A stretch of DNA of 64,000 bases from assembly GCA_039621445.1 (NCBI GenBank), contig CP154956.1, positions 79,356,474-79,420,473 on the forward strand, written 5' to 3'. Position 1 is the stretch's first letter. The number at the start of each line of letters is the position of its first letter. The notes beneath the pieces were generated by a model, which saw only the letters and a program-made list of their open reading frames with translations, did no database searches and was not told the origin of the DNA. This DNA is from Euglena gracilis (lineage: Eukaryota; Euglenida; Euglenophyceae; Euglenales). Below, piece by piece: positions 33,912-45,361 of the stretch. The position numbers and the translations under genes are program-made.

Positions 33912-34540
33912 CGCAATGGTGATGGCCATTGCGCACTTCCGCAACAATTATTCATTGCACATGTGCGCAATGCATAACCTTTACACATGTGTGCACTGGT
34001 TAACAAAAACCCCTGAGCGTATGGGAGTCCCTCTGTTACGGTGTGGGGAGGTCGTCTTCCCGCGGCCAGTGTTGGGCTTGAGGAGGGAATCCATTGTGCA
34101 AATGTGCAATGGCCCTCCCCAAAAAGCTAAATTACAAGGAGGTAACATGAAACCTGAACGAACGAGAGTTGTATTATGCAGGTGTGTCGATTTGCATTTC
34201 CGCAATGGATTTGATCACCAAACCCAACACTGGCCGTGGGACCAGCCCTGCATATTGTAACACATCAGAGGGTCTCCCATAAGCTCAGGGGCTTCGCTTC
34301 CGTCAACCATTTGACACATGCGCGATGGCCATTCAAATAGCAGGTTTATATGAACGCGTGCGCGCTGCGGGAGGAGGTGGTCGTTTGATGACAGGGGTTT
34401 GGGCACCCTTGTGTCCGGAAGCTGGGTTGGTGATTTGAAGTGCTCAGGGAGTGATCGTTCCAATAACATAAAGTACGGGCGTCCAGCTGTGGGTAACTCG
34501 CATTAAGCTTTTGATTTTTCTATTGAGCATCTGCGCAATA
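33912..34540. other. Cluster of CCATTGNGCANNTGCGCAATGG palindromic motifs
   Basis: Near-palindromic sites with arms CCATTGNGCA and TGCGCAATGG occur at about 33926-33945, 33954-33971, 33983-33998, 34091-34112, 34190-34208, 34307-34328 and 34521-34540. A further site lies at about 35378-35397. Spacing is irregular (about 30-210 bases), the arms are better conserved than the 2-4 base centres, and the sequence between sites is unique. They do not look like a tandem repeat or a known transposon. Protein-binding sites or relics of many small insertions are both possible. Confidence 0.6.
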
Positions 34541-35474
34541 GATCTACGCATTTTTTGAAAATTTTTGGAAAAAACAAAAACCTGGTTTTTGAAACCCACC
34601 TTTTTAACCCTCTGGTTCCGCAGGGGGCCTTTGTTCAGGGTCCCGCGTCATTTGCCGATGTTGGGGCCAGGGGAACAGGCCCAACTTTGTTAAACACAGT
34701 TTGTGCACCGTGTTAAAAAAAGTTCACAACCCTGGTTTCAACTTCGGGAAACATGAATTTCCCCCAAAAAGGGCCAAAACCCCCCATTGCAAGTCTTTCA
34801 CTTTTGAAGCCCGGATTGTGTTCCCCATATGGTGTTCTTCAGGCCAGGTGAAATTTGGTTTTCTTTGTTGTTGTTTTTTGCCCTTTTTGGCCTTTTTTTT
34901 TTTTAAGCTCTGCGATATGTCCGTGAAGGATTGTTTGCTGAGTTGTCTTCAGGGTGGACTCTACACACACGTTGCTGAGGGCTGAAAACCGGCGTGCCAG
35001 AAAGTTGTGATCCCTGGCAGGTTGAAGCGGGAGGTTACCATAGGGAACCACCTAGCAGATATTTTGTTTAAAAAAGTTTAAGTTTAAGTTTCGTGACCCC
35101 AGGGGGGGGGGGGTTGGTAGGTCCTGGCCGAGCGACCCCGTAGGGGGGGGGGGGGGGCTAGTCCGAGTGGGTACCCTGTGCCGCACTCGGTCCAAGTTTT
35201 TTTTCCCTTTTTTCGGCGCGAAAGAATTTGGCCCCAAAATTCCCCAAAGTGGATGCCTAAAGTGGATGCCAAAAAAACCTCTGCCCGCTGGGGCGCGACT
35301 TTTTGACCTGAAGCTCAAGAAATTTGTGTTTGCAAAAGTACAGGTTAGTTTTTGTGCTAAAAAAAATTGGTTGCGCCGTTGTGCAAAAGCGCAATGGCGT
35401 CCCATGGAATGTTTGCCTGTTCCCCCAACTTTTGAATTTTTTTTGACCGACACCAGTGCTTCGTTTCCTAACAG

Positions 35475-35577
35475 ATCCACATGCTGTGGTCCGACCCGAA
35501 TCAGCTCAATTGGGCGCAACGCACCCACCTGACTCCCACCCGTACGGAGAGCCTGCGGGTCTACATGACTGTCACAG
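35475..35577 (+). CDS. Gene B candidate exon: polar loop
   Basis: Acceptor TTCCTAACAG and donor ACAG|GTCTGC bound a frame reading IHMLWSDPNQLNWAQRTHLT, then PTRTESLRVYMTVTG. It is polar with no membrane helix, so it is probably a loop. It starts in phase 0, as the exon ending at 31249 requires, and ends in phase 1, matching the next exon exactly. Confidence 0.6.
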
Positions 35578-35755
35578 GTCTGCAGGTTAATCCCCCAAGC
35601 TAACCCCTCACCAAAAATGTATCATTCAAATAACGCGCAGATGCCCTGAATTTGCCTGAATTTTTTTCATCTTTCTGACAGAAGACGGTGTCTTTAAAAT
35701 CACCTGAAGAATCCAGAATGCCTTTTTGCAAAATGTGTTGCATTTATAGAAATAT

Positions 35756-35853
35756 ATATATACATAATATATATAATATATATATATATATATTATATTA
35801 TATATATATATTATATATATTAATATATTGTATATTATATATATATATATTTG
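35756..35853 (+). repeat. (TA)n microsatellite
   Basis: About 100 bases of TATA with occasional extra A or T, lying about 130 bases before the next exon of gene B. Confidence 0.95.
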
Positions 35854-35984
35854 TTGCTGATGATTTGGTGACTGTTGATGCCCGTTGATGGCACAAGTGC
35901 ACCACCTCATTCAACCGAATTGAGAGACCTCAATGAAACGCTCGCAGCTGCTCCCATGAACTGTTCATGTGCACCATCGCCCAG

Positions 35985-36140
35985 GGATCCTGGAGATCCT
36001 CGCCCGCTGCATGATGCTGTACTACCTGCAGGTGGTGATGTCGGACTTTGGGGAGGGGCTGCTGATCAAAGGTCTCCGACCGTTCCGTGCGACGCTGCAC
36101 GTTGCCCCTGGCCCCCGGCATGAATTTTCAGCTGAGCAGG
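35985..36140 (+). CDS. Gene B candidate exon: transmembrane segment 4
   Basis: The exon opens after ATCGCCCAG and ends at a strong CAGG|GTGAGA donor. It reads ILEILARCMMLYYLQVVMSD, then FGEGLLIKGLRPFRATLHV. The first 16-18 residues form a probable helix bracketed by E and R. Start and end phases (1 and 1) agree with both neighbours, which supports the chain strongly. I cannot name the family. Confidence 0.6.
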
Positions 36141-36544
36141 GTGAGACCCCTCCAGGGACCCTTTTTTTTTTTTAATTTTTAACACTTTAATTTTGCAAAA
36201 ACATTATGGTATTTAAATATTTTTTTCATTTCTGTTCTTAGCACTCGTGGTGACCAGGGGCCGACCAGGGGGACGAGGGCTGAATATGATTTTTCAAGAC
36301 CTTGTCGGTGGGGGTTTCGACCAGGGCTGACTCGGGCCGATTTTGCTTTTGTCGGCCGATGCCCATGGAAAATGGTGGACAAGGTCTTCCCTGGCCTGAG
36401 GTTTTCTGGCCATTTTGCCACCATAGGCTTTTTTCCCCGAATTTTGTCCATCTTTGTCCACATCTTTGCCCATTTTTCCCCATTTTTTGTCCACTTCCGC
36501 AGGCTCAAGAAAGATGCAAGTCAAGAGGGGAAGGAAGTAACCCA

Positions 36545-37080
36545 AAAAAAAACAGTCAAAAGTGACTAAAAGTTACCAAAAGTTGGCAGAAACAGCTTCA
36601 AGTGGTCAAAAGTGACCAAAAGTGGCCATACAGCAACAGAAGCTGCCCGAAGTGGGCGAAAAGTGGTCAGAGGTGGCCAAAAGCATCAAGAACAGCCTCA
36701 AGTGGCAAAAGTGGCCAAAGAGCAGCATGAGCAGCTTCAAGTGGGAAAAAAGTGGACAAAAGGGAAAAGCCGCAAAGAAGCCCAAAAGTGGCCAAGAGCA
36801 ACAACGTTGACCAAAGTGACCAAAAAGCATCAGAAGCAGCCTAATATGGCTAAAAGTGGGAAAAGAAAGCCAATCATGATTTAACGTGGCCAAAAAGCAA
36901 TGAAGAGCAATCAAAAGTGGCTGAAATGCAACCAGGAGCACTCAAAAGTGGTTAAAAAAAACAATCAAACGTGGCTTACACCAGCCTAAAGTTGGGACAA
37001 TGCCAAAAGCATCTAAAAGTGGGCAAAAGAGGCCAAAATGTGAGCAAAAGTTGGCAAAAATGGCCAAAAGTGGACGAAAC
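36545..37080 (+). repeat. Degenerate AAAAGTGGCC satellite
   Basis: Over 500 bases of loosely periodic AAAAGTGGCCAAAAG units with period near 10-12. The same satellite occurs inside the split mariner element at 53640-54790, partly in opposite orientation. Confidence 0.8.
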
Positions 37081-37616
37081 ACGAAACACCTAATTCACTG
37101 ATTGCTGTTGCTGGAAGAAAGGTGGTTCTGGATTTGTGAAAGATGCTTCCGTGTTGCGCCCCTGCAGTGTTTGAGAAGAACCGGCTTCGAGCCAGCATGC
37201 GACACTCGGAGTGCACCACCATCTTCTCCACCACATGAGGTGCTTCTCGCTTGAAAACACACGACTCGGCGGCTTTTTAAAGCTTCTGGACAGGAAATGA
37301 GCTCCAATCCCTTGAGGGTGGGGCATTGGATTTGGAACTCCCAAAATGGCAGGTGCCAAGTGGTCATTGGAACACCTTTGCTCAAAGCCCTTGCGGAGGG
37401 TCGAACGGCTCATGGTTTCCGTGAGGTGGAAGGCCAGCCCCTGGAGACCCCTCCCCCAGGGAAGGGCCATCATAGTTTCCGAAGTTGGTTCGGCAAAAGC
37501 CATTTGCTGGCAATTTTTTTTCGAAAAAGTCACAGCTGGGCTGCTCTGCGTCTTTTGAGAAACTCCTCAGCCAATTGTTCAGTTTTTAGACCAGCTTTGC
37601 CCCCCCCCCCCCGCAG

Positions 37617-37682
37617 AGTCCTTCCACTTCCATTTCCTGTGGAAGGACTTCCGCGGAGTCCACTTCCTGTGCTCCATTCCAG
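37617..37682 (+). CDS. Gene B candidate exon
   Basis: A long C-run ending in CGCAG gives a strong acceptor, and CCAG|GTGGGG is the donor. The frame reads SFHFHFLWKDFRGVHFLCSI, rich in aromatic and histidine residues. It starts in phase 1, as required by the exon ending at 36140, and ends in phase 1. Length and phases fit gene B; the function is unknown. Confidence 0.5.
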
Positions 37683-38417
37683 GTGGGGGCCGGTGCGATG
37701 GCACTGGAGGCAGCTGCGAGTGCCCGCTTGCCGTGGACTTGGCGCTTTGCTGTCACCCCTGACGTCCCCCCCCTTCGAACAGATTGCACGCATGGATCGG
37801 AACCCGGGCTGCCGCCGGGCTGAACGCGCCCTTTTGACCGCCACAACTGACCTCCTGACCAGACCTGACGGCTGGGCACCGACCGCTGGCCCTGTGGATT
37901 GCACCAGGCTGGGCTGCCACGAGCAGCCGCCTGTCAAAAGGTGCCCCCAGACCCCCCCCCCCAGACTGCCGAAATTCTGCCCTTGTCACCGGCCTGGTGC
38001 CTGCCAGCAAACCTGAAACCTGCCGACCAAGCCAATTATCCCTGAAAATGGCCATTTTCGGGCGCCAGGCCAGGGGGGGGGGGGGGTGAGGGGTTGCCCC
38101 AAAAGCCTGCCCCCCCCCCCAGGGGGGGAGTCGAAAATGCCTGCTCCCCCCCCCCTGCCTACCAGCAGCACCCACCCCTGAACTTCCTTAAAAAGAAGCC
38201 TGCTCTCTGCGCTCCAGGTCCCGCAGCCGGTTTTCAAAAAAAAAAACCTGGTGGGTGCCTCCTTCCAATAGCACCCGGGGGGGGGGGGGGGGGGGCCGCC
38301 AACCTCGGCAAATTGCAAGTGACTGGTACAGGCCCTGAACGTTGGCTGTTGCATCACCTAGCCTGATCCCCCCCGTCTGCCCATGCCACGGCCAGGGCAT
38401 CAGGAAGCCTTTTCCAG
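37683..38417 (+). other. Probable intron of gene B with C- and G-runs
   Basis: The stretch has long G- and C-runs (38070-38140, 38280-38300). A frame after the AACAG acceptor at 37790 (IARMDRNPGCRRAERA) is open but does not keep phase. No exon is called. Confidence 0.35.
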
Positions 38418-38458
38418 CCGGAGGCCTCTTCTGTGAAATACCCACTGGCGTACGAGAG
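38418..38458 (+). CDS. Gene B candidate short exon
   Basis: Acceptor CTTTTCCAG and donor GAG|GTGGCT bound a frame reading GGLFCEIPTGVRE. The start phase (1) agrees with the exon ending at 37682 and the exon ends in phase 0. It is short and the donor is only fair. Later exons and the stop codon of gene B were not found; the next clear coding DNA is the start of gene C. Confidence 0.3.
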
Positions 38459-39475
38459 GTGGCTGCAATCAAATCCTGGCGTGTATGTGTGCTTGCCTTA
38501 TTTTAAAAGTTCTGCTGCCATCCCAACCCCAGAGTGGGGTTTCCCACAGCCAGGCTGCATTTTGCCGCCTGAGCTGGACGTATGAGGGAACGGTACGTAC
38601 GGTACTGACGTATGAGGGAATGGTAAGAGGGTCGAAAAGAAATTAAAGTTTTTTGTGATGATCACAACGTCCTTGGACGACACTCTGAGCAAGAGAACTT
38701 GGGGACATTTCCTCTTGAATTTTGATTGGGACCCAGATTTGGGGGGGGGGGATTGCTTGAATCACAGCTTGGGGATGGGATTCCACAAAGCTGAATCTCA
38801 TCCTCACAACTGGATGGAAATCCTTGGGAGGAGTCGAGTCGCATTTTTCTGAAAATTTTCACTGATATTTTGTGAAAAATTCTGAGTTGGACATTTGACT
38901 CTTGCAGCTCATTTCCCCATTTTGGCGTTTGTATCTTGAGTCGCCTTGTCCATAATACCCTCCTGGCTGCCATAGCCATTGACTTGAAAGGCTGCCATAG
39001 CATTTAACTTTTGTCCCCTGGAAGGGGGGGGCAGAGAAGAGAGGGGGGAGCCTCATCGACCTGTGGTGGTACTCCCTTTTCGCCTTTTGGCATTCCTGAC
39101 CACAGTTGTCCAGGGTCCGTGGCCGTCACAAGGTTGAATGGGTGATTTTGAATTTCCTGGGTAACTGGGGGGTGGGGGGTTGCGAAGGCCACGGACTGAT
39201 GTGCGGATGTCGCCTCTCCAGTTTCTCCAGCTGCGGCTGTGTCTCCACCTTCCCCAGCTTCTGCTGCTCTCTTGGATCTCTTGGAAGTTCTTTGTAGGTC
39301 CTCTTGGCAGTCTGACTTTCTTTGAAATTCATTCTTCATGGGAAAAAAATGTTGAAGTTTTCATCATAAAATGTAGTTTGTTTTGGTGAAGTATTTCAAA
39401 ATCCCTCAGGGAGGAGCCGAGACAATGTTGCAAACATCTTTGTCTCTGTTCGCTGCAGCCCCGTTCAGAAATGTG
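38459..39475 (+). other. Probable intergenic stretch between genes B and C
   Basis: No exon with consistent splice signals was seen. The region should contain the end of gene B and the promoter of gene C. I see no TATA box or other site I can defend. Confidence 0.35.
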
Positions 39476-39652
39476 ATGCCACTCGCCCTCCGTGTTGTTG
39501 CCCTGCTCGCTTGCTTTGTTGGTGTGCCCAGTGATGGCGCAGGGAACGACCGCCCTCCGACCGGGGGGCCAGCCTTCTTTCGTTCCTCCACACTGCCGAG
39601 CACCGTATCTGACGACATCATCATCAACAAGGAGGTCCATATTCCAGTTACG
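39476..39652 (+). CDS. Gene C first coding exon: signal peptide and start of beta-helix
   Basis: The ATG at 39476 begins MPLALRVVALLACFVGV, a typical signal peptide (basic residue, hydrophobic core), so the protein enters the secretory pathway. An in-frame ATG at 39425 would lengthen it by 17 residues. The exon ends with VSDDIIINKEVHIPVT at an ACG|GTGTGC donor in phase 0. The last segment is the first strand of a repeat of the type d-I-x-I-x-x-x-V-x-[IV]-x, completed by the next exon. Large secreted parallel beta-helix proteins such as Bark beetle have repeats of this form. Confidence 0.6.
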
Positions 39653-40569
39653 GTGTGCTTACTGACAAATAAGGTCATCCCAAGTGACCTTGACCTCGGG
39701 GCCCATCCACACGACATCCGTCCGTGGCCTTTCAGGGAGTTGGCCATGCTGCACTTGTGATCAATTTTCTGTTTCCACCTCAATCGACGTGGGTGGGTGG
39801 CCCTGGGGACCAGTCTGAAGCAAGGGCTGGGATGTGATAAAAGGTAAGCATTCCACCCAGGAGGTTATTTTGTGGAAGTAATTATGTATCCATCACTCTG
39901 AAGTTGTTTTTGAGGTGATTCCCAGAGTGCACCATGCTTTTTCTCGTGTTTTGCTGGTGCACCACAGCTGCCGAAATCTGAAGCTGGAAAAAAAAGTCTT
40001 GCCACCTTGTAGAAGGGTGTTTGTTTCTATGTCTTATCAGAAGCTGAGGTGGATATGCAATATGTTTGACAATCTAAAAATCCGAATATTTAGTTTTACT
40101 AAGTTGCACAATTTGCTTTTTTTTTGCTATTTTTTTTGCAGCGGCACAAATATGCAAAAGGTTTATGTTAGATTATGTAAAAAAGACGAATATTGTCAGG
40201 TGAAAGAGGAAGATTGATTGGCAGAGAACCTCTTCGGTGCAGGGGAGACCTTGCAGCTGTTCCGTCGAGTCTGTCGAAGCGTCCTGGTCACCATAATCGT
40301 CATATATGACCTGGGGGCAGAGCAAGGAGGGCAAACAGGGGCGGAGGGGGCACCGCGTCAAGCGGGAAGGGAAATCACAGACACCACTGGAGAAGGAAGG
40401 GGTTCGTTGGTTCGTTGATTGGTGGCCTCCGGCGCTCAAAGCACGACGCGGCATTTGGGACGTGCTTCTGAATACATATGTAGGATGACTGCCATGACCA
40501 CCAGAGAGTACAGAGTTTAAGAAATCTGAGAAGCGATACCTGAATCCTGATGACCTTTGTCTCCCACAG

Positions 40570-40695
40570 ACATCGGTGGAAGTCGAGGCAGGCGTCACCC
40601 TCACCTTCACCCGAGAAGGAAAGATTTGGGTGGATGGCACCCTGATCCTGCATGGGTCACCTAAACAGTCCATTGCCATTAATGGGCTGGATCAG
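40570..40695 (+). CDS. Gene C exon 2: beta-helix coils
   Basis: The exon is 42 codons long with phase 0 at both ends, between CTCCCACAG and CAG|GTTTGC. It reads TSVEVEAGVTLTFTREG, then KIWVDGTLILHGSPKQSIAI. The sequence V-x-AGVTL-x-F followed by I-x-V-x-GTL-x-x-x-G is the hallmark of right-handed beta-helix coils in NosD/PbH1-type and Bark beetle-like proteins. It joins directly to exon 1. Confidence 0.75.
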
Positions 40696-42096
40696 GTTTG
40701 CCACTGCATTTTGATGTTGATGTTAAGTAGTCCACTCTTTATTACACTGTGGCCCCACTCAAATTTTTCTCTTTTTTGAGGGCCCTCATTTGAACAAACA
40801 TTGTTCATTGTTTCTGCTTGAAACCAAACATGCCAAATTAATTTGTGTGGTTTTTTGCCTTGCTTTTTTTGCAATAATTGGGAGTTTTTTTGACCCAAAT
40901 TTTGTGTATTTCAAAGGAGGACAGAAGAAATCAGATCTTGCCTGTTTTTGATTGATTACAGACAGGACCATGTGCGTTTGCGAACATGTGGCTTCCATCC
41001 AGGGGTTTTTTTTTTGTCATAGACCCCCGGGGGCGGGGAGGGGGGATAGAGTGGGTGGATCCGGGCCCCCCGGGGGGGGGTCCCCCTGGATGGGGGCTGG
41101 GATATACTTTTCGGCGCCAAAGGCGCCGAAAAAGTGCTTTTTTAAGCACTTTTCGCGATTTTTCGGCCATTTTTTGTGGGTCACCCAGGACCCCCCCCGG
41201 GGGCCAGGGGGTGGGTGGGTGGGGGCCCCTCCAGTCTTAAAATAAACCACTGCTTCCATCTTGAACCTCTTTGCTGATCTTTGTCATCCTTCAAAATCCA
41301 ATTATTCTTCGAAGACAACAGAATATGGCGCGGTGCACGCCGTCGCTCGCGCCAGAGTGAAACGTGCCCTTTTTGTGTGGGTAGCTATATTTATTTACAG
41401 CCTCCCCTGTCCTTATGTTACAAAAATTGCAAACGTTGCTGAGCTGCCCTATGTGGTGTTCTTCTTATGGAAGCTCGCACCTCCCCCCCCCCCCAGCCCC
41501 GGGGTTGGGTTGGGAGGGGGTGGGACCCAAATCGAACCCCCCGGGGGGGATGTGGTACGGGCCCCTGAAGGCGGGCATCCCATAGCACATCCCGGGGTTG
41601 TTATCCTGATGCAGTCATACAGAATGTATCAATTTTGTGTTTTGTTGTTCCTGGTGTATTGAAGATCATTTACTTGTAATATATGTATGTGCATATTTTG
41701 TGTGTGTGCGTATATGTGTATGCAATAATCTGCTCAAATAATTGTTCAGCCTTCCCCCCCTCGACGGTTTTCCGGGTTCTCCCAGGCTGGAGTAGGGTTA
41801 TCTTTCCGCCCCAAGAGCCTGGGACCAGGGCTGAATGGGAATTCAGAAATTCTTTGCGGCCCCAGGGCTCGATGCAAAGAGGGTGTCTGGGGTTTAGGTG
41901 GGGTGCCCCCCAGCCCTTGACTGTGGATGGCGGGGGTCCAGACCCCCCCCCCAACTGCCAAAGGTGGTCCAGGCAGACCCCAGGGGGCTTACCCCGCCCA
42001 AAAGGTCAATTTTGTGCTGCATTTGGCGGCATTTTCGCGCCGGAAAATTTAGCATTTCAACAAAATCGCGCCACACCCACAGGCTTTCCCACCCAG
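40696..42096 (+). other. Intron of gene C with hairpin repeat
   Basis: A C/G-tract hairpin repeat lies at about 41020-41235 with the perfect centre CGGCGCC-AAA-GGCGCCG (41112-41128), followed by a second hairpin AAAAAGTGCTT/AAGCACTTTT. No exon was recognised. Confidence 0.5.
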
Positions 42097-42222
42097 CCCT
42101 GCCGGGGACTGCTGCAAGGGGTGGCGCTGCAAGGGGCGGGCCGCCTGGTGGCGGAGGAGGGGGCCCGGCCATCCCGTCGCATGGATCGGCTCCCGCCTCC
42201 CATCCGTGGGTCCGAACCGACG
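42097..42222 (+). CDS. Gene C candidate exon 3
   Basis: Like exon 2 it is 42 codons long, phase 0 to phase 0, between CCACCCAG and ACG|GTGAGG. It reads PCRGLLQGVALQGAGRLVAE, then an arginine-rich tail ending IRGSEPT. The L-x-GV-x-L-x-GAG pattern fits a beta-helix coil, but the composition is low-complexity GC-rich, so it is less certain than its neighbours. Confidence 0.5.
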
Positions 42223-42313
42223 GTGAGGATGGGGGGGGGCAGTTCCGACCACTGTGTTTCAATGGGGTTGGCAGCTGTCCCCGCTCTTGACGCAGTCTTT
42301 GCCTTCCCGGCAG

Positions 42314-42657
42314 AAGGGAGGGGGGCGAAGGCAAGGGTCTGCCGCCAGGGGCTTCTGCGGCGGGCGGGAATCGTGGCCCGACGGCACACGGCACACGGCA
42401 CACGGCACACGGCTCGCGTCATGGCCGGGTCGGCGGGGCTGTTCCGCGGGGGGATGGGCAGGACTGCGGCTGGTCAACGTCACCCTCGTTGGCGTGGGGC
42501 TGGAGGCCCGCGGGGCGGAGGTGGTGGTGGCGGCAAAGTTTGTCGGCGCGGCGGCGGGGGCGGCGCCGTGGGTTTCGGCCTCGGGGCAGGCCGGGGCGCG
42601 GGTGGGGGAGCGGTTCGTATTTGAAGGATGCCGCGGGCACGCCATTGACGCTGCAAA
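42314..42657 (+). CDS. Gene C exon 4: beta-helix coils
   Basis: The acceptor TTCCCGGCAG starts phase 0. The confident part reads LRLVNVTLVGVGLEARGAEV, VVAAKFVGAAAG and RFVFEGCRGHAIDAA, ending phase 2 at AAA|GTGTGT. V-x-[FL]-x-x-C-x-G-x-AI-x is a typical coil. The first 45 codons are GC-rich and may be less reliable; a downstream acceptor at 42462 is an alternative. It contains a short CACGG tandem repeat. Confidence 0.65.
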
Positions 42658-42975
42658 GTGTGTGCGGTGCTGTTGGTCTTGGATGCCTTTTTTTTTTGCA
42701 ACGTGTTTCATTGCCTTTGGGTGCTTGGTGGATTGCACAATGTAGTTTAATATTACGTGCAATAAGTGGACACAACATGCAATGCTTTTAATGATCTTTT
42801 TCAATATTTTTTTTATTTTTTATTCATTATTTGTTTGTGTGTTTTGTCCTTCCAATGGCGTGGTGTACAGCCATCGGGCATCTTGTTGGATGTAGAACAT
42901 TTGCTCAAAATAGGTTTATTTAATGTTAACGTCGAAAATGTGAAAATGTTATTTAAATACAGGCTGCTCCCACAG

Positions 42976-43093
42976 GTTTTCTGGGACGCTGAGCATCGAG
43001 GGGTGCCTCATCACGGACAGTCGGCGATATGCCATCGCCGTTCAGGCGGAGGGGTCGTCCCATATCGTGGGCAATCATTTTCGTGCGCCAACA
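42976..43093 (+). CDS. Gene C exon 5: beta-helix coils
   Basis: The exon starts one base into a codon, exactly as exon 4 requires. It reads FSGTLSIEGCLITDSRRYAI, then AVQAEGSSHIVGNHF, a model pair of coils (L-x-I-x-x-C-x-I-x-x-S ... I-x-GN-x-F). The donor may be TTC|GTGCGC at 43083 or ACA|GTGTTG at 43094; the latter is used because it keeps phase with exon 6. Confidence 0.7.
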
Positions 43094-43549
43094 GTGTTGT
43101 TTTAGTCTGCACAGGCCTATTTGCCCTCTTCTTCACTTCTGCAACTGATGACAAGCCAGGGCCATCGTTCATTGGGTGTTGACCTGAGCACCTCTCTGCT
43201 TACGTGCGTACATTCTCGCGCCGCAAACGTGCACGCAGTACTTGTGCACATGCTTAGTGCACACCCGAACCGATTTTCAACCCATTTTGGTTTGGCGGGT
43301 TCCCGTTGGGTCGCCAGTTGAATTTCGTCGACGGTGGCAAACCTGTCCTCCGGCGGGGCATCCCCTCTCTCTCAGCTGGCACAGGGGTCCGACCTGACCT
43401 CAAACTTGGTTCACCCGCTTGACCCCGTCTGTGTGTGTCCCATCCCCGTCTCTATGTCACATGACACACTTTGGACTATGGCGGCGGAGTGACCTGCGGT
43501 CCACTGGGTTCACCCTGGGTTTCCGTATTGATCGTGGTTCTGACGGCAG

Positions 43550-43623
43550 CCCGCACGGCATGTGTGGTCCCGAAACGACGTCATCGGCAACTCTGCCAGT
43601 TTGCATGGTGATCCGTGGTCCAG
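43550..43623 (+). CDS. Gene C exon 6: beta-helix coil
   Basis: Acceptor TGACGGCAG and donor CCAG|GTGTGG bound a frame reading RHVWSRNDVIGNSASLHGDP. N-D-V-I-GN-S is a typical turn. It begins in phase 0 and ends in phase 2, matching exon 7. A longer frame over the region (HGMCGPETTSS) is not used because it breaks phase. Confidence 0.55.
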
Positions 43624-43726
43624 GTGTGGGGTCGGACCGGTGCGTACACATCACCCCCTCCCCACCCGCCAGCTCTGGTTCTTTGTTCATCTGACACCAG
43701 CTTTCGTCGGATATTGATGGCTCGGG

Positions 43727-43834
<108 letters not shown>

Positions 43835-44280
43835 ACTCTCTCCTGTCGGGAAAGGTAGGGATGGCGTCATAACAAACCAGAAACCATCGGACAAAGCGTG
43901 AGGCAACAAAATGAAGATTTTCTTTCCTCCGGATGCTGCACTCACAGGATTGGCTTCAATTTCTCGCAGCGTGTTGCAGCAGAGCTGGCTGGGGCCCTGT
44001 TGCGTGGGGTGGGGTGGGGTCGTGCCAGTGTGTACACACCATCACCGCAGCCCATGGGATGGCAGAGGGCTTTGGGACACGCAAATTTTTCAGGTCTCCC
44101 ACTATTGATGCACCCACTGTACATCCTGAACACAAAACGCGAGTGTTTTTGAATTATAATAACACAAACCACGAGCATTGAGAGAATGAATTTCCACTCA
44201 ATTATGTTGTGGGTTCCACCCCTTGGCTGCATTTCCAAAATTAATCTAAGGACAATAATAGCAACAGCAATAACAATAAC

Positions 44281-44287
44281 AATAAGA

Positions 44288-44320
<33 letters not shown>
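44281..44320 (+). repeat. (ATG)n microsatellite
   Basis: A GATGATGAT array of about 13 units, 80 bases before the acceptor of exon 7, preceded by a CAATAA-rich patch. Confidence 0.9.
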
Positions 44321-44399
44321 GTAATCATAAAAATTATAATTAATAATCGTTATAATCAATAATAAAAAGAGTGAAAAATGCTCAAACGTTTGTGCTCAG

Positions 44400-44604
44400 G
44401 GGCAACGTACTCTACATCCATCGCTGCGAGGTGGACGTCGCAGAGAACACGGTCGCCGACACCGCCCCCGAGCCCCCGGAGACGTCCACCGGGGCCTCGC
44501 ACTCCGCCCCGCGGCCCCGCAGCCTGGCCAACGTCTTCGATGCCCGGGTCACGCTCGTAAACAACGTCCTGGTCAACAACTCCGGTTTTGCGTACATCAT
44601 CAAC
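44400..44604 (+). CDS. Gene C exon 7: beta-helix coils
   Basis: The acceptor TTTGTGCTCAG is followed by GNVLYIHRCEVDVAENTVAD, a Pro/Ser-rich loop of about 25 residues, and ANVFDARVTLVNNVLVNNSG. The V-x-L-x-NN-x-[LV]-x-NN-S-G series is classic beta-helix with an asparagine ladder. It starts in phase 2 as exon 6 requires. The donor AAC|GTGGGG gives phase 0; GGGG|GTGTGC at 44612 is an alternative. Confidence 0.7.
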
Positions 44605-44959
44605 GTGGGGGGTGTGCCTCTCCTCCCGAATGGAGGACACGTGGGGGCTCCAGCCTGTGTGCAACGCAGGCATCGCACCATGACTGATTGACGAAGTGGA
44701 TTACCTCGACAATATTGATGAAGAAATACAAATGTGTTCAAAATGTTGTGGTTGGGGGGGTTGCGCTGCTATAAAAGAAACATCAAGGGGAGAACACAAA
44801 GGCATTTTTTGCGGGTTTTTTTGTGTCTTTAGATTTTTAGCAAAAATTGTTCCTTTGTATATTTGTTTTGCTTTTCTTCTCCGAGGTTTTTTGATTTCTG
44901 CTGGAAAAATTCCGACTTCGGACCTCATTTTCCCCTGACGCCAAAGTTTTGGTTGAATT

Positions 44960-45005
44960 TTTTTTGTTTTTTTTTTTTTTTTTTTTTTCTTTCTATCTGC
45001 ACACG

Positions 45006-45057
<52 letters not shown>

Positions 45058-45255
45058 CACGCACGCATATGTATGTATGTATGTATGCATGTACGTATGT
45101 GTGCATGCATGCATGCATGCATGCATGTATGTATGTATGTATGTATGCATGTATGTATGTATGTATGTATGTATGTATGTATGTATGTATGTATGTATGT
45201 ATGTATGTATGTATGTATGTATGTATGTATGTATGTATGTATGTATGTATGTATG
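44960..45255 (+). repeat. Poly-T, (CA)n and (ATGT)n compound microsatellite
   Basis: A T-run (44960-44988), about 25 CA units (45007-45055), then about 190 bases of ATGT with GCAT variants. It ends about 105 bases before the acceptor of exon 8. Confidence 0.97.
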
Positions 45256-45361
45256 AATTCATTTTTATTGTTCTACCTCTTTTTTTTTCAGTGTTCGCGC
45301 ATTTAGCAATTTTTTGTATTCACGAATTTGAACCTGTGGTGCAAATGTACGCGCTACTCAG

